Assembly: GCF_042647465.1 (NCBI RefSeq)
Contig: NZ_JBHRVN010000004.1
Strand: one strand, 5' to 3'
DNA length: 64,000 bases
From: Wagnerdoeblera intermedia
Lineage (GTDB): Bacteria; Pseudomonadota; Alphaproteobacteria; Rhodobacterales; Rhodobacteraceae
The notes beneath the pieces were generated by a model. That model did no database searches. It saw only the letters and a program-made list of their open reading frames with translations, and was not told the origin of the DNA. A program made the position numbers and the translations under genes. This document shows, piece after piece, positions 31,482 to 41,103 of this stretch. Within the stretch, counting starts at the first letter, position 1. Every line of letters begins with the position of its first letter.

Positions 31482-31943
31482 TCATTTAACGATCATGACC
31501 GGGAGCTGAGTGCCGGCGAGCACCTCGGCGGCCTGGCTGCCGAGGACGAGTTTGGTGATGCCACGCCGCCCGCGCGAGCCGATGACGATCAGATCGCAGC
31601 CCTCCTCCGCCGCTTTCTCCGTGATGGCGACCGCCGGATGGGTATTCGGGACATAGAGGAGGCGCGGATGAACGCCCAGTTTGCGCGCCTCCTCTGAGAC
31701 CAGGGCCAGAACTTCATCGGCATGGGACTGCATGGCAGTGCGGTTGGTCTCCATCTGCTCAGGCGTGAAGACGGTGCCGGCATAGGGGCTGAGATCGGCG
31801 GCATAGAGGTAGTCGGGGTAGCTTTCCGAGGCCATGACCACGGTGAGTTTGGCCTTCAGGGCGGCGGCGAGGCCGATGGCTTTTGTGACGCCTTTGCCCG
31901 CCCAGTCTGAGCCGTCGGTTGCCGTCAGAATGTGCCGAAACAT
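31482..31943 (-). CDS. Universal stress protein (UspA family)
   Basis: 153 residues, single Usp domain. The start FRHILTATDGSDWAGKGV and the end GSRGRRGITKLVLGSQAAEVL are typical; the latter fits the ATP-binding G-x2-G-x9-GS pattern. ATG 31943 has an ideal ribosome-binding site (AGGAGGTG). The role is probably stress tolerance with nucleotide binding; the exact function is unknown. It stands alone with its own terminator. Confidence 0.88.
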   Translation of the reverse strand: MFRHILTATDGSDWAGKGVTKAIGLAAALKAKLTVVMASESYPDYLYAADLSPYAGTVFTPEQMETNRTAMQSHADEVLALVSEEARKLGVHPRLLYVPNTHPAVAITEKAAEEGCDLIVIGSRGRRGITKLVLGSQAAEVLAGTQLPVMIVK

Positions 31944-32000
31944 CTTCACCTCCTGCTTTGGGATGGCTGATGTTAGCACGTGACGGGGCGCCTGTCGCGT

Positions 32001-32447
32001 TTACCAGTCAGCGCTGTCGATCCAGATGGTCACAGGACCGTCATTGAGCAGGCGCACCTTCATATCGGCGGCGAAGATCCCGGCCTCGACTTTCAGCCCT
32101 TCAGAGCGCAGGGCGGCTTTGAAATGCTCATACATCGGCTCTGCCTGTTCGGGGCGGGCGGCGGTGGCGAAGCTGGGGCGGTTGCCGCGGGAGGCATCGC
32201 CTGCAAGGGTGAACTGGCTGACGGCGAGGATGCTGCCGCTGACGTCCCGGACGGAGAGGTTCATCTTGTCGTTTTCATCGGTGAAAATGCGCAGTTTGGC
32301 GATTTTGGCGGCCATCTTGGTGCTGGTGGCTTCAGTGTCGCCCTCCATGGCGCAGATCAGGACCAGAAGGCCGGGACCAATTTCGCCGGTGATTTGTCCG
32401 TCGACCGTGACAGAGGCCTCTGTGACCCGTTGAATAAGCGCCCGCAT
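32001..32447 (-). CDS. dtd: D-aminoacyl-tRNA deacylase
   Basis: 148 residues. Removes D-amino acids and misacylated glycine from tRNA. The family signatures are intact: MRALIQRVTEASVTVDG, the active-site SQFTLAGDASRGNRPSF, and the Gly-Pro motif NDGPVTIW. The length is normal. The upstream segment holds the likely terminator of the lpd operon. Confidence 0.93.
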   Translation of the reverse strand: MRALIQRVTEASVTVDGQITGEIGPGLLVLICAMEGDTEATSTKMAAKIAKLRIFTDENDKMNLSVRDVSGSILAVSQFTLAGDASRGNRPSFATAARPEQAEPMYEHFKAALRSEGLKVEAGIFAADMKVRLLNDGPVTIWIDSADW

Positions 32448-32470
32448 TGTCCTGTCCTTCCATAAGATAA

Positions 32471-32494
32471 CCCCACCGGATGGCTCCGGCGGGG
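32471..32494 (-). terminator. Probable terminator of the sucAB-lpd transcript
   Basis: On the minus strand CCCCGCCGGA pairs with TCCGGTGGGG (one G-U pair), loop GCCA. The following stretch TTATCTTAT is only moderately T-rich. It lies 25 bases after the lpd stop. Confidence 0.65.
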
Positions 32495-32519
32495 TGTCTT
32501 TAGCAAACCCCGGAGGGGA

Positions 32520-33908
32520 TTACGAATGGATCGCGCCGTCGCCGCAGGCCAGCGCCGCTTCGCGCACGGCCTCAGAGTAGGTGGGGTGGGCGTGGCAGGT
32601 GCGGGCCACGTCTTCGGCGGAGGCGCCGAATTCCATGGCGACGCAGATCTCATGGATCATATCGCCCGCCGCCGGGCCGATGATGTGGCAGCCGAGCACG
32701 CGGTCAGTGGCGGCATCGACGATCATCTTGACCATGCCGTCGCCCTGGAAGACCGCTTTGGCGCGGGCGTTGCCCATGAAGGAGAATTTGCCGACCTTAT
32801 AGGCACGGCCTTCCTCTTTCAGCTGCTCTTCGGTTTTGCCGACCGAGGCGAGTTCCGGGGTGGTATAGACCACGCCGGGGATCGCGTCGTAGTTCACATG
32901 GCCGACCTTGCCGGCGATGATTTCTGCAACTGCGATGCCTTCGTCCTCAGCTTTATGCGCCAGCATCGGGCCGGTGATCGCATCGCCGATGGCGTAAAGG
33001 CCGGGCAGCGAGGTGCGGTAGTGATCATCGGTTTTGACCTGACCGCGCGGCAGCATTTCCACGCCAAGCGCCTCAAGGCCGAGGCCTGCGGTATAGGGGC
33101 GGCGTCCGGTGGCGACGAGGACGACATCCGCCTCAATCGCATGTTCGCTGTCGTCTTTGCGCAGTTTGTAGCTGACCTTCGCGCCCGAAGCGGTGAGTTC
33201 AGCGCCCTGAACGGCTGCACCCAGAACGAACTTCAGGCCCTGGCGGGTGAGGAGCTTCTGGAAGCTTTTCGCAATCTCGCCGTCCATGCCGGGGGTAATG
33301 GCGTCGAGATATTCGACCACGGTCACTTCGGCACCAAGGCGGGCATAGACCGAGCCCATTTCCAGGCCGATGACACCAGCGCCGATCACGACCATCGACT
33401 TCGGCGGGTTATCCAGCGACAGCGCGCCGGTCGAGGTGACGATGACCTTCTCATCCACCGGGACACCCGGCAGCGAAGCGGCTTCCGATCCGGTGGCGAT
33501 CACGATGGCCTTCGCCTCATGCAGGTCGTCGCCGACCTTCACCTGGCCCTGCGCCGGGATCGAAGCCCAGCCTTTCAGCCAGGTGATCTTGTTCTTTTTG
33601 AAGAGGAACTCGATGCCCTTGGTGTTGCCGCCCACGACATCGGCTTTATAGGCCTGCATTTTCGCCCAGTCGACGGTCGGCGCAGCCACGTTCAGACCCA
33701 TTTTGGCGAAGTTATGCTCTGCCTCATGCAGCGAATGGGTGGCATGCAGCAGCGCCTTGGAGGGGATGCAACCAACGTTTAGGCAGGTGCCGCCGAGGGT
33801 CTCACGCCCCTCAACAACGGCCACTTTCAGACCAAGTTGGGCGGCACGGATGGCGCAGACATAACCGCCGGGACCGGCGCCGATGACGATCAGATCGAAC
33901 TGGGCCAT
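32520..33908 (-). CDS. lpd: Dihydrolipoyl dehydrogenase (E3)
   Basis: E3 flavoprotein that reoxidises dihydrolipoamide of the 2-oxoglutarate dehydrogenase complex with NAD+. 462 residues. FAD motif VIGAGPGGYVCAIRAAQ; redox-active disulfide GGTCLNVGCIPSK; NAD motif VVIGAGVIGLEMGSVY; second FAD motif YAIGDAITGPMLAHKAEDEG; C-terminal catalytic His-Glu region CHAHPTYSEAVREAAL. ATG 33908 has AGGAG upstream. A MAPEG gene separates it from sucB. It could also serve pyruvate dehydrogenase. Confidence 0.95.
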   Translation of the reverse strand: MAQFDLIVIGAGPGGYVCAIRAAQLGLKVAVVEGRETLGGTCLNVGCIPSKALLHATHSLHEAEHNFAKMGLNVAAPTVDWAKMQAYKADVVGGNTKGIEFLFKKNKITWLKGWASIPAQGQVKVGDDLHEAKAIVIATGSEAASLPGVPVDEKVIVTSTGALSLDNPPKSMVVIGAGVIGLEMGSVYARLGAEVTVVEYLDAITPGMDGEIAKSFQKLLTRQGLKFVLGAAVQGAELTASGAKVSYKLRKDDSEHAIEADVVLVATGRRPYTAGLGLEALGVEMLPRGQVKTDDHYRTSLPGLYAIGDAITGPMLAHKAEDEGIAVAEIIAGKVGHVNYDAIPGVVYTTPELASVGKTEEQLKEEGRAYKVGKFSFMGNARAKAVFQGDGMVKMIVDAATDRVLGCHIIGPAAGDMIHEICVAMEFGASAEDVARTCHAHPTYSEAVREAALACGDGAIHS

Positions 33909-33971
33909 GAGATACTCCTGGTAGATCATCCCGGGCCGCAGGAGGCCGGGACGCAAAAGACGACGGGGGGA

Positions 33972-34361
33972 TCAGAACAGAGAGACCCCGAGGATGACAA
34001 GGGTGGCGATGGTGCCAATGGCCCAGACGACCGAGCGCCAGGGCGAAAGACCAAGGCCATAGGCCGGAAAGTAGAGAAGGCGGGCCGCCAGCCAGATCCA
34101 GGCGGCGCCCTGCGTCACGCCCGAGCTTTGGCCCGAAAGGGTGACCACGACCACAGCGATGGTGAAGAGTGCCAGTGATTCGAACATATTGTTCACCGCG
34201 CGGCGCAACCGGCCGGTCAGCGGTGAAAATTCAGGCTCGCGGTCGCGCGGGCCGGTGTTGTAATCGCGGCCGACATCTTTGTTCATCACCGTGCCGGCGA
34301 TGGCGATCTGGATCATCTGAAAGATGGCGCCAAGCGCAAGGACCGTCAGTTCCGGGGTCAT
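33972..34361 (-). CDS. MAPEG-family membrane protein
   Basis: 129 residues with four membrane helices (about 5-25, 60-80, 85-103, 108-128). The MAPEG signature RLRRAVNNMFESLALFTIAV lies at about 50-70. Family members include glutathione transferases and eicosanoid enzymes; bacterial ones are mostly uncharacterised. It sits between sucB and lpd in the TCA operon, 54 bases after a hairpin following sucB. Its link to the dehydrogenase complex is not obvious. Confidence 0.8.
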   Translation of the reverse strand: MTPELTVLALGAIFQMIQIAIAGTVMNKDVGRDYNTGPRDREPEFSPLTGRLRRAVNNMFESLALFTIAVVVVTLSGQSSGVTQGAAWIWLAARLLYFPAYGLGLSPWRSVVWAIGTIATLVILGVSLF

Positions 34362-34383
34362 GAGCCTTCTCCGCTTAAGGAAA

Positions 34384-34407
34384 CGGGCAGGCCCGAAGGC
34401 CTGCCCG
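34384..34407 (-). terminator. Hairpin after sucB (possible partial terminator)
   Basis: CGGGCAGGC pairs perfectly with GCCTGCCCG. On the minus strand TTTCC follows. It may dampen transcription into the MAPEG gene and lpd or stabilise the sucAB mRNA. Confidence 0.6.
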
Positions 34408-34414
34408 AGTAAGA

Positions 34415-35626
34415 TCAGAGATCCATCAGCAGGCGGCGCGGATCTTCCAGCGCCTCTTTGACGCGCACGAGGAAGGTCACGGCGCCTTTGCCGTCAACGA
34501 TACGGTGATCGTAGGAGAGCGCCAGATACATCATCGGGCGGATGACGATCTGACCATTCACCACGACCGGACGATCCTGAATCTTATGCATGCCAAGGAT
34601 ACCCGACTGCGGCGCGTTCAGGATCGGCGAAGACATCAGCGAGCCGTAGACACCGCCGTTCGAGATGGTGAAGGAGCCGCCCTGCATCTCTGCCATGGTC
34701 AGCTTGCCGTCACGGGCGCGCAGGCCGAGTTCAGCGATCTTCTTCTCGATCTCAGCGAAGGACATCTTGTCCGCATCGCGCACGACCGGAACCACCAGAC
34801 CGTTGGGGGTGCCGACAGCCACGCCCATGTGGACGTAGTTTTTGTAGATGATGTCGGTGCCGTCGATCTCAGCGTTCACCTCCGGCACCTCTTTGAGGGC
34901 GTGGTTACAGGCTTTGACGAAGAAGGACATGAAGCCCATCTTCACGCCGTGCTTCTTCTCGAACTGGTCTTTGTAGGTGTTGCGCAGTTCCATGATCGCC
35001 GACATATCCACCTCGTTGTAGGTGGTCAGCATGGCGGCGGTGTTCTGGGCTTCTTTCAGACGGCGCGCGATGGTCTGGCGCAGCTTGGTCATGCGGACGC
35101 GCTCTTCGCGGGCGGAATCGTCTGCAGTGACCGGCGCACGCGGGGCAGCAGCGGCAGCAGCCGGAGCAGCAGCAGGCGCGGCTTTGATCGCGGCAACAGC
35201 GGCGGCCACATCTTCCTTCATGACGCGGCCGTCACGGCCTGAGCCCTGAACCTGATCGCGCGAGAGACCCGCTGCGGCCATGGCAACTTTCGCCGAAGGG
35301 GCATCTTCGACGTCTTTGCCGGCGGCGGGGGCTGCCGGGGCAGCCGCCGGAGCGGCCTCAAGCTTCGGTGCCGGAGCGGCGGCTGCGCCGGCTGCCGAGA
35401 TCATCGCCAGCAGCGCATTGGCGCCAACGGTCTCACCGTCCTGAGCGATGATTTCCGCAAGGATGCCCGCAGCGGGTGCGGGCACGTCGAGCGAGACTTT
35501 GTCGGTTTCCAGCTCACACAGGATCTCATCCTGCGCAACAGCATCGCCCGGTTTTTTGAACCAGGTGGCCACGGTGGCCTCGGTGACGCTTTCGCCGAGG
35601 GCGGGGACGCGAACTTCGATGCTCAT
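34415..35626 (-). CDS. sucB: 2-oxoglutarate dehydrogenase E2 (dihydrolipoamide succinyltransferase)
   Basis: 403 residues. The N-terminal lipoyl domain (1-77) carries the lipoylated lysine in CELETDKVSLDVPAP. Ala/Pro-rich linkers flank a peripheral subunit-binding domain (about 110-145, AKVAMAAAGLSRDQVQGSGRDGRV in parts), and the catalytic domain (about 175-403) ends with YDHRIVDGKGAVTFL, whose histidine is catalytic. The start lies 2 bases after the sucA stop, so both are made together. Confidence 0.95.
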   Translation of the reverse strand: MSIEVRVPALGESVTEATVATWFKKPGDAVAQDEILCELETDKVSLDVPAPAAGILAEIIAQDGETVGANALLAMISAAGAAAAPAPKLEAAPAAAPAAPAAGKDVEDAPSAKVAMAAAGLSRDQVQGSGRDGRVMKEDVAAAVAAIKAAPAAAPAAAAAAPRAPVTADDSAREERVRMTKLRQTIARRLKEAQNTAAMLTTYNEVDMSAIMELRNTYKDQFEKKHGVKMGFMSFFVKACNHALKEVPEVNAEIDGTDIIYKNYVHMGVAVGTPNGLVVPVVRDADKMSFAEIEKKIAELGLRARDGKLTMAEMQGGSFTISNGGVYGSLMSSPILNAPQSGILGMHKIQDRPVVVNGQIVIRPMMYLALSYDHRIVDGKGAVTFLVRVKEALEDPRRLLMDL

Positions 35627-35628
35627 CC

Positions 35629-38601
35629 TTATTTTCCTTCGATGGTCAGCGCTTCGTTCACCAGCGCATCCTGTTCAGCTTTATGTTTCGAGGCGAGACC
35701 GGTTGCCGGCGAGGCCGAGGCCGTGCGGCCCACATAGCTCACACGCGAGAAGCGCGCGCCGATTTTGGTCAGCACCCATTCCAGGTTCGGCTCAACAAAG
35801 GTCCAGCCGCCCTGGTTTTTCGGTTCTTCCTGGCACCAGACCATCTCAGCATCTTTGAAGCGCTCAAGCTCCTTGACCAGCGACATCGCCGGGAAGGGGT
35901 AGAACTGCTCGAGACGGAGCAGATAGACGTTGTCGGCACCGCGTTTGTCACGCTCTGCCAGCAGGTCATAATAGACCTTGCCCGAGCAGATCACGACGCG
36001 TTTGATCTGGCTGTCCGCCTGCAGTTTCAGCTGCGAGACGCCGGTGCCCCGCTCTGCATCATCGGGCAGCACGCGGTGGAAGGTCGAACCGGTGGTGAAT
36101 TCCTCTGCGGTCGAGACGCAGAGCGGGTGACGCAGCAGCGACTTCGGCGTCATCAGCACCAGCGGCTTACGGAAGCTGCGGTGAATCTGACGGCGCAGAA
36201 TGTGGAAGTAGTTCGCCGGGGTCGAGCAGTTCGCCACGATCCAGTTGTCCTGAGCCGAAAGCTGCAGGAAACGCTCAAGCCGCGCCGAGGAGTGCTCGGG
36301 GCCCTGGCCCTCAAAGCCGTGCGGCAGCAGCATGACCAGACCCGACATCCGCAGCCATTTGCTTTCGGCCGAGTTGATGAACTGGTCAAACATGATCTGC
36401 GCGCCGTTAGCGAAGTCACCAAACTGGGCTTCCCACATGGTCAGCGCGTCAGGTTCCGCCAGCGAATAGCCGTATTCAAAGCCAAGAACCGCATATTCCG
36501 AGAGCATCGAGTCGATGACCTCATAGCGGGCCTGACCCTCACGGATATTGTTGAGCGGGTAGTAACGCTCTTCGGTCTGCTGGTTTACAAAGGCCGAGTG
36601 GCGCTGCGAGAAGGTGCCGCGGGTACAGTCCTGGCCCGAGAGACGGACCGGATGACCTTCGGTGACCAGCGAGCCGAAAGCCAGCGCCTCAGCCGTGGCC
36701 CAGTCAAAGCCTTTGCCGGTGGCGAACATCGCCTTTTTGGCTTCGAGCTGACGGCCGACGGTTTTGTGGATCTCAAAGCCTTCCGGCACGCGGGTCAGGG
36801 CTGCACCGACGTTCGCCATGGTTTCCGGCGAGATGGCGGTGGCACCGGCCTCATAATCCGCTTTCTCGCGGCCGAGGTTTTTCCAGCGACCGTCCAGCCA
36901 GTCGGCTTTGTTCGGCTTATAGTCTTTTGCGGCCTCGAAATCTTCGTTCAGACGCGCCTGGAAGGCGGCCTTCATATCTTCGATTTCGCCTTCCGGGATC
37001 AGCCCGTCTGCCACCAGACGCTCGGTATAGAGCTGGAGGGTGGTTTTGTGCTTTTTGATGTTCTGATACATCGCCGGGTTGGTGAACATCGGCTCATCGC
37101 CTTCGTTGTGACCAAAGCGACGGTAGCAGAAGATGTCCAGAACCACGTCTTTGTGGAACTTCTGGCGGAACTCAATGGCCACGCGGGCGGCATGCACAAC
37201 CGCTTCCGGGTCATCGCCGTTCACGTGGAAGATCGGCGCTTCGACCATCAGAGCGATATCGGTCGGATAGGGCGAGGTGCGCGAGAAGTGCGGCGCGGTC
37301 GTGAAGCCGATCTGGTTGTTCACGATGATATGGATGCAGCCGCCGGTGCGGTGACCTTTGATGCCCGAAAGCTGCAGACCTTCGGCCACAACACCCTGAC
37401 CTGCGAAAGCGGCATCTCCGTGCAGAAGAACCGGCAGAACGGCGATACGCTCTTCGGTGTCGTTCAGCTGGTCCTGCTTGGCGCGGACTTTACCCAGAAC
37501 GACCGGGTTCACCGCCTCAAGGTGCGAGGGGTTGGCGGTCAGCGAGAGGTGAACGACATTGCCGTCAAACTCACGGTCCGACGAGGCGCCGAGGTGGTAT
37601 TTCACGTCGCCCGAGCCGTCAACGTCATCGGGTTTGAACGAGCCGCCCTGGAATTCGTTGAAGATCGCGCGATAGGGTTTGCCCATCACGTTCGCGAGCA
37701 CGTTCAGACGGCCGCGGTGCGGCATGCCGATGATGACTTCCTTCAGGCCCAGCTGACCGCCGCGCTTGATGATCTGCTCCATCGCCGGGATCAGGGCTTC
37801 GCCGCCATCAAGACCGAAGCGCTTGGTGCCCATGAACTTGACGTGGCAGAACTTCTCAAAGCCCTCCGCCTCGACCAGTTTGTTCAGGATCGCTTTGCGG
37901 CCCTGCTGGGTGAAGGTGATCTCTTTGCCGTAGCCCTCAATACGCTCTTTCAGCCATGCCGACTGCTCGGGGTCCGAGATATGCATGAACTGCAGCGCAA
38001 AGGTGCCGCAATAGGTGCGCTGCACGATATCTACGATGGTGCGCATCGAGGCATGGGTCAGGCCGAGCACGTTGTCGAGGAAGATCGGGCGGTCCATATC
38101 GGCTTCGGTGAAACCATAGGAGCGGGGATCAAGCTCCGGATGGAGCGACTCGTCGCGCAGGTTGAGCGGATCCAGGTCCGCAGCCAGGTGGCCCCGGATC
38201 CGGTAGGCGCGGATCAGCATGAGGGCGCGGATCGAATCCAGCACCGCGCGCTGGATCGCGGCTTCCGAGACCTGCGCGCCGCTTTCGGCCGCTTTCTCAG
38301 CGATCTTTTTGCCTGCGCCTTTGGCCTCTTTCGGGACCATCGGCCATTCGCCGGTCAGCGCCAGCGTCAGATCATCCATCGGCTGCGGCGGCCAGTCTTT
38401 CCGGGCCCAGCTGGGGCCTGCGGCAGCGCGTTCCGCTTCGACCGGGGTATCCCCGATCGCCCGGAAAAACTCAGCCCATGACGCATCTACGCTGGCCGGG
38501 TCGCGGGCGAATTGCGCCGCCATCTGGTCGATATAATCGGCGTTGGCACCGTCCAGGAATGACTGGGCGTGCATCGCCTGATTGGGGGAATGATCGTTCA
38601 T
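35629..38601 (-). CDS. sucA: 2-oxoglutarate dehydrogenase E1 component
   Basis: ThDP-dependent decarboxylase of the 2-oxoglutarate dehydrogenase complex. 990 residues, typical for alphaproteobacteria. The N-terminus contains the E2-docking region (SFLDGANADYIDQMAAQFARD), followed by GMPHRGRLNVLANVMGKP with active-site histidine, the ThDP motif region HGDAAFAGQGVV, and C-terminal transketolase-like domains (FSQRHSAFVNQQTEERYYPL; LPHGFEGQGPEHSSAR). I chose ATG 38601 (MNDHSPNQ); the frame stays open to 38823 but that part shows no conserved features. sucD ends 254 bases upstream. Confidence 0.95.
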   Translation of the reverse strand: MNDHSPNQAMHAQSFLDGANADYIDQMAAQFARDPASVDASWAEFFRAIGDTPVEAERAAAGPSWARKDWPPQPMDDLTLALTGEWPMVPKEAKGAGKKIAEKAAESGAQVSEAAIQRAVLDSIRALMLIRAYRIRGHLAADLDPLNLRDESLHPELDPRSYGFTEADMDRPIFLDNVLGLTHASMRTIVDIVQRTYCGTFALQFMHISDPEQSAWLKERIEGYGKEITFTQQGRKAILNKLVEAEGFEKFCHVKFMGTKRFGLDGGEALIPAMEQIIKRGGQLGLKEVIIGMPHRGRLNVLANVMGKPYRAIFNEFQGGSFKPDDVDGSGDVKYHLGASSDREFDGNVVHLSLTANPSHLEAVNPVVLGKVRAKQDQLNDTEERIAVLPVLLHGDAAFAGQGVVAEGLQLSGIKGHRTGGCIHIIVNNQIGFTTAPHFSRTSPYPTDIALMVEAPIFHVNGDDPEAVVHAARVAIEFRQKFHKDVVLDIFCYRRFGHNEGDEPMFTNPAMYQNIKKHKTTLQLYTERLVADGLIPEGEIEDMKAAFQARLNEDFEAAKDYKPNKADWLDGRWKNLGREKADYEAGATAISPETMANVGAALTRVPEGFEIHKTVGRQLEAKKAMFATGKGFDWATAEALAFGSLVTEGHPVRLSGQDCTRGTFSQRHSAFVNQQTEERYYPLNNIREGQARYEVIDSMLSEYAVLGFEYGYSLAEPDALTMWEAQFGDFANGAQIMFDQFINSAESKWLRMSGLVMLLPHGFEGQGPEHSSARLERFLQLSAQDNWIVANCSTPANYFHILRRQIHRSFRKPLVLMTPKSLLRHPLCVSTAEEFTTGSTFHRVLPDDAERGTGVSQLKLQADSQIKRVVICSGKVYYDLLAERDKRGADNVYLLRLEQFYPFPAMSLVKELERFKDAEMVWCQEEPKNQGGWTFVEPNLEWVLTKIGARFSRVSYVGRTASASPATGLASKHKAEQDALVNEALTIEGK

Positions 38602-38854
38602 CCTGATACCTCGCGGGAACGAGTTTGGGCGGGGTCGTCGTGACCCTCTGGTCGGGCGGGCTGCTTTGCGGTGAGCTGCAAAACAGAGAATGGATCGGGC
38701 AGGGCGGTCTTTCGCGCTTTGTCCGTCCGGCGGCCGGCTTTCGCGGTGGCAACGGTCGGGCAGTTTCGCAGACTTTCCTGGTTCAGATGCGGCAGCAGGG
38801 CCGCCGCATCCCATGGTATACAATCTGACGCCGCAAGACGCCAGGGGCCTCAGA

Positions 38855-39739
38855 TCAGCCCTTGATCGCCTTCAGCACGGCTTCGCCGAGACCGGCCGGG
38901 CTGTCTGCAACGATGATGCCAGCCGATTTCATGGCTTCGATCTTCGATTCCGCGTCACCCTTGCCGCCCGAGACGATCGCACCGGCGTGGCCCATGCGAC
39001 GGCCTGCAGGGGCGGTACGACCGGCGATGAAGCCCGCGGTCGGCTTCCAGCGGCCTTTTTTCTTCTGCTCCTTGAGGTATTCTGCGGCTTCTTCTTCCGC
39101 CGAACCACCGATCTCGCCGATCATAATGATCGATTGGGTTTCGGGATCGTTAAGGAACATCTCGAGCACGTCGATATGTTCGGTGCCTTTGATCGGGTCG
39201 CCGCCGATGCCGACAGCCGAGGACTGGCCAAGGCCGACATCGGTGGTCTGTTTCACAGCCTCATAGGTCAGGGTGCCCGAGCGCGAGACAACGCCGACCG
39301 AGCCGCGCGAGAAGATCGAGCCCGGCATGATGCCGATTTTGCACTCGCCCGGGGTCATGACGCCGGGGCAGTTCGGGCCGATCAGGCGCGATTTCGAGTT
39401 CAGCAGCGCGCGCTTCACTTTCATCATGTCGAGGACCGGAATGCCCTCGGTGATGCAGACGATCAGCGGGACTTCTGCGTCGATCGCTTCCATGATCGAA
39501 TCCGCTGCGAAGGGCGGCGGCACATAGATCACCGAGGCATCGGCACCGGTTTTTGCAACGGCTTCGTGGACCGAGTTGAATACCGGCAGACCGATATGGG
39601 TGGTGCCGCCCTTACCGGGGGTCACACCGCCAACCATCTGGGTGCCGTAAGCAATTGCCTGCTCGGTGTGGAACGTGCCCTGCGAGCCGGTCAGGCCCTG
39701 GCAGATAACTTTCGTAGCTTTGTTAACGAGAACGGCCAT
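38855..39739 (-). CDS. sucD: Succinyl-CoA ligase alpha subunit
   Basis: 294 residues. With SucC converts succinyl-CoA to succinate, making ATP or GTP. The CoA-binding Rossmann part is GLTGSQGTFHTEQAIAYGT; the phosphohistidine lies in MGHAGAIVSGGKGDA near residue 250. The start has a strong AAGGAGG upstream. It is 63 bases downstream of sucC. Confidence 0.96.
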   Translation of the reverse strand: MAVLVNKATKVICQGLTGSQGTFHTEQAIAYGTQMVGGVTPGKGGTTHIGLPVFNSVHEAVAKTGADASVIYVPPPFAADSIMEAIDAEVPLIVCITEGIPVLDMMKVKRALLNSKSRLIGPNCPGVMTPGECKIGIMPGSIFSRGSVGVVSRSGTLTYEAVKQTTDVGLGQSSAVGIGGDPIKGTEHIDVLEMFLNDPETQSIIMIGEIGGSAEEEAAEYLKEQKKKGRWKPTAGFIAGRTAPAGRRMGHAGAIVSGGKGDAESKIEAMKSAGIIVADSPAGLGEAVLKAIKG

Positions 39740-39802
39740 GCTGGCCTCCTTATCGGGGGGCGCCCGTCGGGGACGGGGCCCTGAATTTCAACGAAAGACG
39801 GA

Positions 39803-40996
39803 TCAGCCTTTGACGGCTTTAACGATTTTTTGCGCTGCGTCCGACAGGTTGTCGGCGGCAATCACGTTCAGACCCGACTCAGCGATGATTTTCTTGCCGA
39901 GTTCGACATTGGTGCCTTCAAGGCGCACGACCAGCGGAACCTGCAGGCCAACGGCGTTCACCGCAGCCAGGATGCCTTCCGCGATGATGTCGCAGCGCAT
40001 GATGCCGCCGAAGATGTTCACGAGGATCCCTTTAACGTTCGGGTCCGAGGTGATGATCTTGAAGGCCTCAGTCACTTTCTCTTTGGTGGCGCCGCCGCCA
40101 ACGTCGAGGAAGTTTGCCGGTTCTGCGCCGTAGAGTTTGATGATGTCCATGGTGGCCATCGCCAGACCTGCACCGTTCACCATGCAGCCAATTTCACCAT
40201 CGAGCGCGATGTAGTTCAGGTCGTATTTCGAGGCTTCCAGCTCTTTGCTGTCTTCCTCAGTCTCGTCGCGCAGGGCGGCGATATCGGGCTGACGGTAAAG
40301 GGCGTTGTTGTCGAAGCCGACTTTCGCGTCCAGGGCTTTCAGATCGCCGTCGGTGGTCACGATCAGCGGGTTGATCTCAACCATCTCTGCGTCCTTCTCG
40401 ATGAAGAACTTGTAGAGTTTGTTGACCAGATCGCCGCATTGCTTGATCGCTTTGCCTTCAAGGCCGAGCGCAAACGCCACGGTGCGGCCGTGAAACGGCT
40501 GGATGCCGGTCGCCGGATCCACCGAGAAGGAAACGATTTTCTCGGGGGTGTGGGCCGCGACTTCCTCGATGTCCATGCCGCCTTCCGTCGAGACGACGAA
40601 GGACACGCGCGAGGTCTGACGGTCGACCAGCAGCGCGAGATAGAGTTCGCGCGAAATGTCCGAACCGGCTTCGAGGTAGATGCGATTGACCTGCTTACCG
40701 GCCGGGCCGGTCTGGTGGGTCACGAGGGTCTTGCCCAGCATCTGGCCTGCAAATTCCGCTGCCTGCTCTGCCGAGAAGGCAAGGCGCACGCCGCCTTTTT
40801 CGCCGGCTTCCGGCTCAACGAATTTGCCCTTACCACGGCCACCGGCGTGGATCTGGGACTTCACCACCCAGAGCGGGCCGCCCATCTCATCGGCAAGCGC
40901 CTTTGCATCTTCAGCTTTCAGCACAATACGGCCATCCGATACCGGCACGCCATAGGTGCGCAGAAGCGCTTTGGCCTGGTATTCGTGAATGTTCAT
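39803..40996 (-). CDS. sucC: Succinyl-CoA ligase beta subunit
   Basis: 397 residues. ATP-grasp domain at the N-terminus (MNIHEYQAKALLRTYGVPV, QIHAGGRGKGKFV) and the C-terminal ligase domain with NIFGGIMRCDIIAEGI near 330. Normal length. First gene of the sucCD-sucAB-lpd transcript; upstream is a 320-base regulatory region with a twin palindrome at 41104-41134. Confidence 0.96.
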   Translation of the reverse strand: MNIHEYQAKALLRTYGVPVSDGRIVLKAEDAKALADEMGGPLWVVKSQIHAGGRGKGKFVEPEAGEKGGVRLAFSAEQAAEFAGQMLGKTLVTHQTGPAGKQVNRIYLEAGSDISRELYLALLVDRQTSRVSFVVSTEGGMDIEEVAAHTPEKIVSFSVDPATGIQPFHGRTVAFALGLEGKAIKQCGDLVNKLYKFFIEKDAEMVEINPLIVTTDGDLKALDAKVGFDNNALYRQPDIAALRDETEEDSKELEASKYDLNYIALDGEIGCMVNGAGLAMATMDIIKLYGAEPANFLDVGGGATKEKVTEAFKIITSDPNVKGILVNIFGGIMRCDIIAEGILAAVNAVGLQVPLVVRLEGTNVELGKKIIAESGLNVIAADNLSDAAQKIVKAVKG

Positions 40997-41103
40997 GTCA
41001 CAGTCCTGTCCTGGGTGGAATTGGCCGTTTCATGGCACAGACTGCTTTGCAAACAAACAGGATTTGGTTGGATTTGAACGTTACCCACAGAATTTCAGCT
41101 CTA

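Noticed and set aside
35683..38481. 932-codon open frame antisense to sucA
   Set aside because: The opposite strand encodes a complete, motif-rich SucA. GC-rich third positions remove stops from the complementary frame; the antisense protein has no recognisable domain.
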